Part shown: positions 33,801 to 42,800 of the stretch, piece by piece
Numbering within the stretch: the stretch's first letter is position 1
Layout of the letters: each line of letters starts with the position of its first letter
Origin: Pocillopora verrucosa
Taxonomy: Eukaryota > Cnidaria > Anthozoa > Scleractinia > Pocilloporidae
Assembly (NCBI RefSeq): GCF_036669915.1
Contig: NC_089324.1
Location: 12,494,118-12,558,117, forward strand
DNA: 64,000 bases
Direction of reading: 5' to 3'
Notes under the pieces: model-generated
Told to the model about the DNA's origin: nothing
The model's database searches: none
The model's input: only the letters and a program-made list of their open reading frames with translations
Program-made: the position numbers and the translations under genes

Positions 33801-36800
33801 ACGTTCTGTATCGTCAAGGCAAATACTAAGTGGAGTATTAAAGTGTCCTTTTCCCTCACCTTTTTTTCCAAAGGTTTTCAAAACAGTTCCTGTCTGGATA
33901 TTTATATGTTGAATTCTATTATTTGATTTATCTGCAATAAGAATTTCGTTGTTGTTTAAAAATAACACTCCAGCTGGATATTTGAATTGTCCAGGATCTG
34001 CTCCTTCTTTTCCAATTTGTTTTAAACAGTTCCCATCTTTATTGAATACAAAAACACAGTGTCCACGATTATCTACAACAGCTATGTCACCTTGCCTGTT
34101 TACAGCGATTCCAGTGGGTCCCTTGAACACCTGCCCTTTGTTGAACTTCAAGTCCAATTCACCGACCACGACAAGTTGACGTTGTTTCACTGCCAACGTG
34201 AACGGAGAGGTGGAAAGCTTTTCGCCATTAATCTTCACCTCAACGCTGTAGGGGCCAGGCACTACAGGTGTAAATTTCAGCTTAAGATTGCCGTCTCCTT
34301 TTTCTTCAACGCTTTCGTTTGTAACATCTTTGGTGGGTTTTATCAGCAATTCAACTTGCTCTTTAAGATCGGCCTGGTTACAAATCTCTCCCTCTGCTGT
34401 TTTTAGGCATAACGTAAACTCTGCTTCTACACCAGCCTGGAAAGTTTGATCCAGTCCTTCTACAGTTGATGTAGCTGCTTTTGCCGGTTTCTCGGTGAGT
34501 TGAATGAAACCCAGTTTCAAGTCTTGTTGGGATGCCACGGTAAATTTGACAAATGTTGTTGTATGATGCCTTGAAATCTCAACTCCACGAAGCTCTTGAA
34601 ATTTGTGCTTCAAAGTTGTCCTGGTCTTTATAATATCCCAGCCTGGGCTTCTCTGCACGAGATTTTCCGCAAACTCAGCCTCTTGGTGTATTTGTTTTAC
34701 CAGCGATTCCAGTTCTTGTTTAGCCGAGTTAATTTGCTCTATTCTCTTTCTACGCGTCATTTCTAAGGACTCTAAGAGCTGTTTTTCTTGCTGTCGCGTT
34801 TTTGTGATCACTTGTTGAGCTGCCTCAGACACGTCTTGTTTAGCGATTGCGATAATCATTTCCACATCCTCAGAGGTTTTCTCAAGTTTTCCTATCTCTT
34901 CTCGAAACAAGTTTGCCTTTTCCTTGATGGTGTCGACGTTCGACATGATGTATTTCCTATCCTTCTGCACTGCCTTTTCAATAACTTCGAACTCATGGCC
35001 TCGGTGATCTTCGGCGAAGCAAACAGGACAAATACACGCTTCACAAGAAGAGCAGAAATATCGTAGTCTTTCGTTCTTGTGTTGCGAGCAAAATGGCGGC
35101 CTCAGCAAGGCCTCGCGATCTTCCGTTTCAAGAAGACCTACTAAACTATTTTGGTGAAAGCTGGTGGGTAAACGGTCGAAGCGATTACCTTCTGGTAGAT
35201 TGATTTCCGCCTGACACTCGGGGCATCTGAATTTTCCTTGTCTGTGGGTTTTTGTCGCATGTTCCTCCAAACACTTACAGCAAAAAGTGTGGAAGCACGA
35301 AATTATTTTGGGGTCTGTGTAAGTATCGAGACAAATTGAACATGTGACTTGTTTCTTGAGGTTTTCCACGAGTGGTTCCATCACGATCGCCTTGAAGTAC
35401 AGATTATTCAAGCGACGAATACAAACAGAGAATTGTGGAATCAAAGATTTAATTTTTAACTCCGAGAAAACAGCACAAAGTCCATGACAGCTAAGTTTTT
35501 GCGGCCAATCACATTCAAGGACGTGGTTGACCTTTTTTGTAACGTTATCTCAGTGTTGTTTCCTCGTGTATAATGAATAGACTTAGTCGGTCGTGCTGAA
35601 ACCTTGAAATCGTGGAAGGCTCCTTTTAAATATTGTCACAAAATTTCTGAAAGCTGATTTGCTGAGACTGATGACATTTTTTATTAATCACGAGGGATTT
35701 TCTGGTAATCAAGAGGGCATGATTACTTAATGCTTATTGAGCCTTTTTGATGTTTGCGGCAACGGTTTAATGATTGGAATTCAACTGAATGAAGCAGTGT
35801 AACGTTATTAACTGTATTCAGCCACATATACAGGGCTATAACTTCCCAGCAGTTTTGTCACGCAGAGCGTTCAAAGACTAATTGGATAGGCTCACGCCGA
35901 AACGGTCTGTCGCGTTCACGAGCAACAGTCGTTTTTGGGTCTACCCTCACCCCGACGATCATACAAATCATACAACACAATCGATTCACAACAAGACAAC
36001 AGATCTGTCCTGTGCGGTTAGAGTGTACGTCTTGGTCTTAAACTGTCATCGATGTCCCGTTCGTGTAAAACAATTTTGCCGGTGGCTTTCTGTAAGAACA
36101 GAAAATGTTTTAAAAATATTGGAACAAACAGCCTTTGTTTCCGATTCCTAGAAAACAACACAAAGTCCGTGTGAGCTGATCTATTTTTGTCTTGTCACTT
36201 TTGTTTGGCTTAGTTGACCTTTTTGTAACGTTAAACTGATTATCTCGTGCGTTTTTAAAAGTAAATATCTATCTGTCTGAAAGCTTTATTGTTAGAAAAT
36301 CCGTTGTTTGAGTTTTATTGTTAATGAAATAGCAAATAATCCATGGCTTGTTACTGAAAGGAAAACTTCGGGGCCTTATGGCGAGGAGAGATTTAGATAA
36401 GCAAGGTTGAAAAGCGATAAACGTGCTTGAGAGACTCTCATCATTTAAAGATATTATCGCCCTTTATTGTTCTTAAAAATGTGTTTAAAGCTTCTTTCCC
36501 TCTTCCGCTTGTTTTTTCATCAATTTTCTGTCTACTGTCAGATTCGGTCTTAAAGATTGTTCCACACTCGTGAAGGACTAAATTTTCAAATTTTGAGCAG
36601 TCTACGTACAAGCGACGCTTCTTTGAAATATACTTTTATTATCAAACAATTTGTTGAGATATGCATTTAATCCTGTGAACCCGTAACAATTTGTTGATAA
36701 AAATATTGCTTGAACAAGTTTTTGTAGAAAAGGTCGTTGTCGAAAGGTTGTTCTCTAAAAACTATTTGTGTGAGAAATTTGCTTTATAATATGAATGATT

Positions 36801-39800
36801 CGACTTTAGTTTCTGCTGGCATACATGCAGCATTTGAATGATTCGTAGAATAGTAACACATTCACTTCAGTATATATATTTTCTTAGCTACAAGGCTTGT
36901 GACTAGTATACGCCCATCTGGCGCTGTTATAATTTGAAATGGACTTTGTAAAGGAACGGTAGTTTTGCCCGTAAAGCGACCGTCCAAAGAAAATTGCTGA
37001 ACTCTGTTATTGAAATAGTCACAAACAAGAAGGTTATAAGAGCTGTCTAAACACATGCCACGGGGTGAGTTGAACTGTCCATCTTGATTCCCTTTTTCGC
37101 CAAACTTGTACAGGAAAGTGTTTGACGCATCAAATGCTTTTATGACGTGATTGTCTCTTTCAGTTACCAGGAAAATGTTTTTGTAAGGGACGCAGCTGTA
37201 TGGTGTGCTGAGTTTCTCTGGACCACTGTCTCCTATTGTGAATAGAGCTTCGCCCTCTTTTGACATTACTTGAACTCTATTGTTAGAGAATTCACTGACA
37301 ACAATACGTTCTGTATCGTCAAAGCAAATACGAAGTGGATTCTTGAAGTGTCCTTTTCCCTCACCTTTTTTTCCAAAGGTTTTTACAACAGATCCTGTCT
37401 GGATATTTATATGTTGGATTCTATTATTTGCTTGATCTGCAATTAGTAATTCGTTGTTGTTTAAAAATAACACATCATATGGATATTTAAATTGTCCAGG
37501 ATGTGTTCCTTCTTTTCCAATTTGTTTTGAACAGTTCCCTTCTTTATTGAATACAAAAACACAGTGTCCAAGATTATCTACAACAGCTATGTCGCCTTGC
37601 GTGTTTACAGCGATTCCAGTTTGTCGCTTGAACTCCTGCCCTTGGTTGAACTTCAAGTCCAACTCACCAACTACGACAAGTTGACGTTCTTTCACTGCCA
37701 AAGGGAACGGAGAGGTAGAAAGCTTTTCGCCATTAATCTTCACCTCAACGCTGTAGGCGCCAGGCACTTTAGGTGTAAACTTCACCGTAAGATTGCCGTC
37801 TCCTTTTTCGTGAACAGTTACGTTTGTGGCATCTTTGATGGGTTTTATCAGCAATTCAACTTGATCGTTAAGATCGGCCAGGTTGTTAATCTCTCCTTCT
37901 GTTGTGTGTGGACACAAGGTAAACTCTGCTTCTACACCAGCTTGGAAAGTTTGGTCCAGTCCTTCTACAGTTGATTTAGCTGCGAGTTGAATAAAACCCA
38001 GTTTCAAGTCTTGTTGGGATGCCGCGTTAAATTTGGCAAATGTTGTCTGGTGATGTTTTGGAACTTCAACTTCACGAAGCTCTTGAAATCTCTGCCTCAA
38101 AGCTTCTTTGTTCTGCATTATATCCGAGCTTGAGCTTCTCTGCACCAGATTCTCCGCAAACTCAGCTGCTTGGCTTATTTGTTTTACTAGGGATTCTACT
38201 TCCTGTTTAGCCGCGTTAATCTTCTCAAGTCTCGACATGCGTGTTGTTTCCAGGGATACAATCGCTTCTCGCTCGCGCTGTCGAACGTTTGCTATCATTT
38301 GTTCGGCTGTTCGCGAGACTTCTCGCTTGGCTGTTGCGAAATTTCTATCAAGCTCAGAAATCGTTTCTTCGAACTCCTTGATGACTTGACAAAGTTGGGT
38401 TTCTTTTTCCTTGATGATCTTAACGCCAGACATGATGTTTTCTTTTTCGTCGTGTGCTGCTTTGTCGAACAAAACGGCGATGTGGTTTTGATGATCCGTG
38501 ACAATGCAGATTGGACAAATGCAAACTTGACACTGCGAGCAAAAGAACCGTGTGACTTCTTTCTCGTGGAACTGTTGTGAGCAAAATGGCTGTCGCTTCA
38601 GTAAAGCTTCGTAATCCTCTTCTTTAAAGTCTTCAACTGGCGTGACTTTGTGTCCCTCAAACGTTGCAATCAGCAGTTGATGCGCATTGAAACAATCCAG
38701 GCACATGAATCGTCCGCAATCAAAGCAATAGTACATCTGAGAGTTGGTTTTTCTGCAATGGGAACAAGCAATGCTACTTGCATTACCACTTTGTCGAACG
38801 GCGAGGAGACTCGACAAACTTTTGTGGAAAAAACTGATGGGCAAATGGTCGAAGCGGTTTCCTTCTGGTAAATCGATTTCCGCGTGACACTCCGGGCATC
38901 GGAATTTTCCTTGCCTCTGGCTCATTATCGCATGCTTCTCTAAACACTTGCAACAAAACGTGTGAAGACATGAAATAGTTTTAGGTTCGGTGTAAGTATC
39001 AAGACAGATTGAGCAAGTAACTTGCTTCTTGAGATCTTTCAAAAGAGACTCCATCTTCAAAGCGAATCAAAGTAGACTGTCAGGAGACTCTTAATACAAT
39101 GGCTTGAAAGCAGATATCATTTTTAGTTTCCATGAAAACAGAACAAAGTCCGTATCGACTGATTGCCACTGACCAATCAAACTCTTTGTTTTGGCTGACC
39201 TTTTTAAACCTTAAAGTGATATTCTTCTGAAAGTCACGGTTTGGCAATTTGTGAAAAATTTCCTCCTAATTTTTGAGGATCTTCATTTGGACTCTGCCTT
39301 ATACTTGCTCATTCTTTGGTTTCGACTTTTTATGTTTTCCTATCTTACCTCATTTTTTTCCCTTAGAATGCTTTCAGGTGAAGTTAATTTGTCACTTCAC
39401 AGGAAAGGACTTAGTAAAATTAAACTTAGTAAAATTAAAAAATATCATAAAAATGTTTTTTAACATGGATGATTGTTTCTATAGTTTTGGGGGCTGATGG
39501 AAAAAAACAAAAAGAAAAGAAAAAAGAAGCAGTGTGTGATGTTTGTTGCAAATTCCGTGCGAGAAGAAACAAGGTCACGCATTGTTTAACTTCAGGCGTT
39601 CAGCCGAAATTATTCAAGTGCCTTTGTAGCAATTCGTTTTGACTTCGTCCTTTTAGAGGTTCTCTTTGGCAAGTCACCTCGTCAAGTTATCTATTCAAGC
39701 AAGAAGCTAATCTTTCCTTAGCTGTCTTGCCTTTTTTCGATATAGCAATAGTAGGGCGAGGAAACGCGAAGCGAGCGCGCTTGAGCCACCCCGTGCGAGA

Positions 39801-42800
39801 GAAAAGGAATACAAATCACTACCCACGGTCCCTTGCATGCGCGATCGTTAAATTTTCCGGTAAGGCTCCTATGTCTTTCGTGCTCTGGGTGGGGATTTAA
39901 ATCTGTGAAGGGACAAGGGAAAAAAATTCGTCTTGAACTCATTTTCGTTCAAAAGTCTCTTTTTTAAATAACCGATATTTCAGTTAGTTGAGCCGGGCGA
40001 TATGTCAAGGAAAAACGTATCACAATTTTTCCTCCACACTGCCAGAGAAAAGTGTTAAAGGGAAAGCCTGTAGCATGCAGCTTCATTTTAGGTCGTGTCA
40101 AACCTAGCATATACAACTAGTACATTTAATCTTCTATTTTTCGTTTTATTCACCAGGAGGTGAAAACAAATCCGAATAATTACGACGCGTGGTTTGATTA
40201 CCTTCGTCTGATGGAAAGTGAGGCAGATCCCGATGCAGTGAGAGAAGTTTACGAAAGAGCCATCGCCAATATTCCACCCGCCGAGGAAAAGCGTTTATGG
40301 AGACGATACATTTACCTGTGGATCAACTATGCGCTGTACGAAGAACTTCTGGCCAAGGTTTGTTCTATTTTTGCAGCTGTTGGCCTACGCAGATGTAGAT
40401 CAAGTCTGCAGAAGAAACTGACTCGTATAAGTTCTTCATCTTAATCCGGGTTTTGTTACCTAAGGTGGATTAGAGCGGTTTTGTCAATATCCTTCCATGG
40501 AAAGCTAGTCCATCTTAGTTCACCCTACTCCCCAGGTTTGTTTTTACCCCTCTCCCCTCCCTGAGCATTTCCTTAGGTTTTCATGGCAGTTCCCTAGTAC
40601 TCACTCGGACTTGTACCCCTGGGTGAAAAGAAGCACTACAAAATTAAAGTTTCATGCTTATGAACGGAACACAATGAAGGGTCGAACACAGACCTGTAGT
40701 TCCAGAGTTTAGCAAGTGAACTATTAGAAATTTGTGCCAACGCTTCTCCAAAGTGCAGTGGTAAAATATTTTCCACATTGAAAACTTAACGTTTTCTTGT
40801 GTCCGTCTGATTCTTGTTGTTACAGGACATGGACCGCACAAGACAGGTGTATCGTGCATGTTTGGATCTTATACCACACAAGAAGGTAAACAACTGTTGA
40901 GAACTACCTTATTTGCAGCGCGTAGCGGTTGTTATATCCTGTACTATACTACTGCTTGAACATTACAACGTTCCCTACTCTGTCTGATTATTTCTGAAAC
41001 CCTAATTCTCCCAACTAATAACCAATCATTTCTTTGTTGGGTACTCATAGAAATTTAGTGTTATGTCAGGACAATGTTCCCAAGTCTATAATCCCTTTAC
41101 GTCTTCATACGGCTTGACAGAGTAAAACTTAAACTAGGATTTTTTCATGTTGTTGGAAACTTTGCTTTTCCATTTAAGTATTATTTTGTTGTCTTTAATT
41201 TGTGCTCAAAAGGATAAGCAAGGTTTTGGATATATTTCAGTTTCTTTTTAACGAGATTAAGCAGTGAATGTCTGTTTTTTATTTTTTGATTTCCAGTTCA
41301 CTTTCGGTAAAGTCTGGCTGTTGTATGCACAGTTTGAAATCCGCCAGAAGGATCTCAAGGCAGCACGGCAGGCGTTGGTGAGTGTCATGGGAGATTTCAT
41401 TATCTGGATGAATGGCTGGCGGGCGTAGTCTTGCTCAAAAGTGGGTGAGGAGGGAACCGTTTGCAGATCAGATTGTGTTTATTCTTGTTCCGTCCCGGGT
41501 CATTGTGGCGTGTTCTTTTGCAAGACAGTTACTTTCACAGTGCCTCTCTGAACCAAGAGGTATGATTGGGTATCGGCGAACTGTTTGGGAAAACGTTACG
41601 AGGGTACTTGGTGCAAAGTTGACTGCAGTGGACAATACTTGAGATGGCTTGATGCCAACGAAAACGAGCTTGGTTGGTAGAAATGCAAAGATTTGTTGTG
41701 AACAAAAAATCATGATCCGCCTAATCCATTAGCGCGCTAGAGTTCCACGACTCTTCCCACGAAATTAATGGTTTACATCGGCGAAGATAATCGCGGATTT
41801 CTTAGAATGAAGTTACTATGAGTAGTGTTACTCCTCCTGGATATGTGGTAGTTCATCGTAGGCTTCCAACCTCCCCCCTCCCCCCTCCCCCCTCCCTCCA
41901 ATTTTCTGTGGATCCTCGCCTGTACTTATTTAACCCCTTGACTCCTAAGATCTCATTAGTAATTCTCCTTACTGTCTGCCAATGATTCTCATTATTTTAT
42001 TTTGGAGAATTTGGTATCGGATCAATTAGCAATCCCATAATTGATATTTTTCTTTATTCTCATCACTTGTCTGCATGATATTGTAAAGAAATAGTGAGGA
42101 GAAATTCTGTCTTGGTCACTCATGGAAGTTAAAGGGTGAAGGCCTACTGAATGGAGGGAGATGGAGGGAGGTACTGTGTCTCATCAAGACATAAACAATG
42201 GGACATCTTTTTCTCCTGGCCCCATCCAACAACATAAAAAGTGGCCTGGTCTGGAACTTTCAATCCGTGTTCCAGCTTCCCGAACTGCCAGTCCAGTCCA
42301 TTGTGTCTCACACACGCTCTGCTAATGTATTATTTGTGTTCGTCACAGGGCACAGCGATCGGGAAATGTCCCAAAGACCGACTCTTCCGAGAATACATCG
42401 GTCTCGAGTTACAGGTGAGTAGAAAGATTATGAAAAGGAACTCTAAGGAGTTGAGACCTTAATCTACAAATCTTTATCGAAGTGATTTTCTAAGCCTTCC
42501 CCCTTCCACTCCTTAACCATTTCAATTCGTATTTTTTCTCGACTTTTTGTGTTTCTTAGAAATATTGGTTACTTTTTTAGCTGACACGAATTGCGACTCC
42601 GTTACGGTGTCTCTAGTTACCCTTTGTGATGCAAATTCTGCCTCTTTGTCCGTTTTGCTTTTAACAGCTTCGAGAATTTGATCGCTGTCGTAAGTTGTAC
42701 GAGAAATTCCTGGAGTTTAATCCTGCAAATTGTACCACATGGGTCAAGGTTAGGAGAGTGTGTTTTCTGTTGTTGTTGTTAAAGTAGTTGTTTTTTATCA

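Noticed and set aside
33949..34179. A 76-codon plus-strand frame opposite the NHL region that recurs in the TRIM genes (also 37454, 51746, 59276, 62771)
   Set aside because: It is the antisense shadow of conserved propeller coding sequence. Conservation follows from the sense protein, and no motif or start context supports it.
35382..35444. N-terminal extensions of TRIM genes 2, 4 and 5 (extra 10-21 residues before MEPLVENL)
   Set aside because: Gene 1 has a stop in the same stretch and the RING starts normally a few residues after MEPL, so the stretch is more likely 5' leader.
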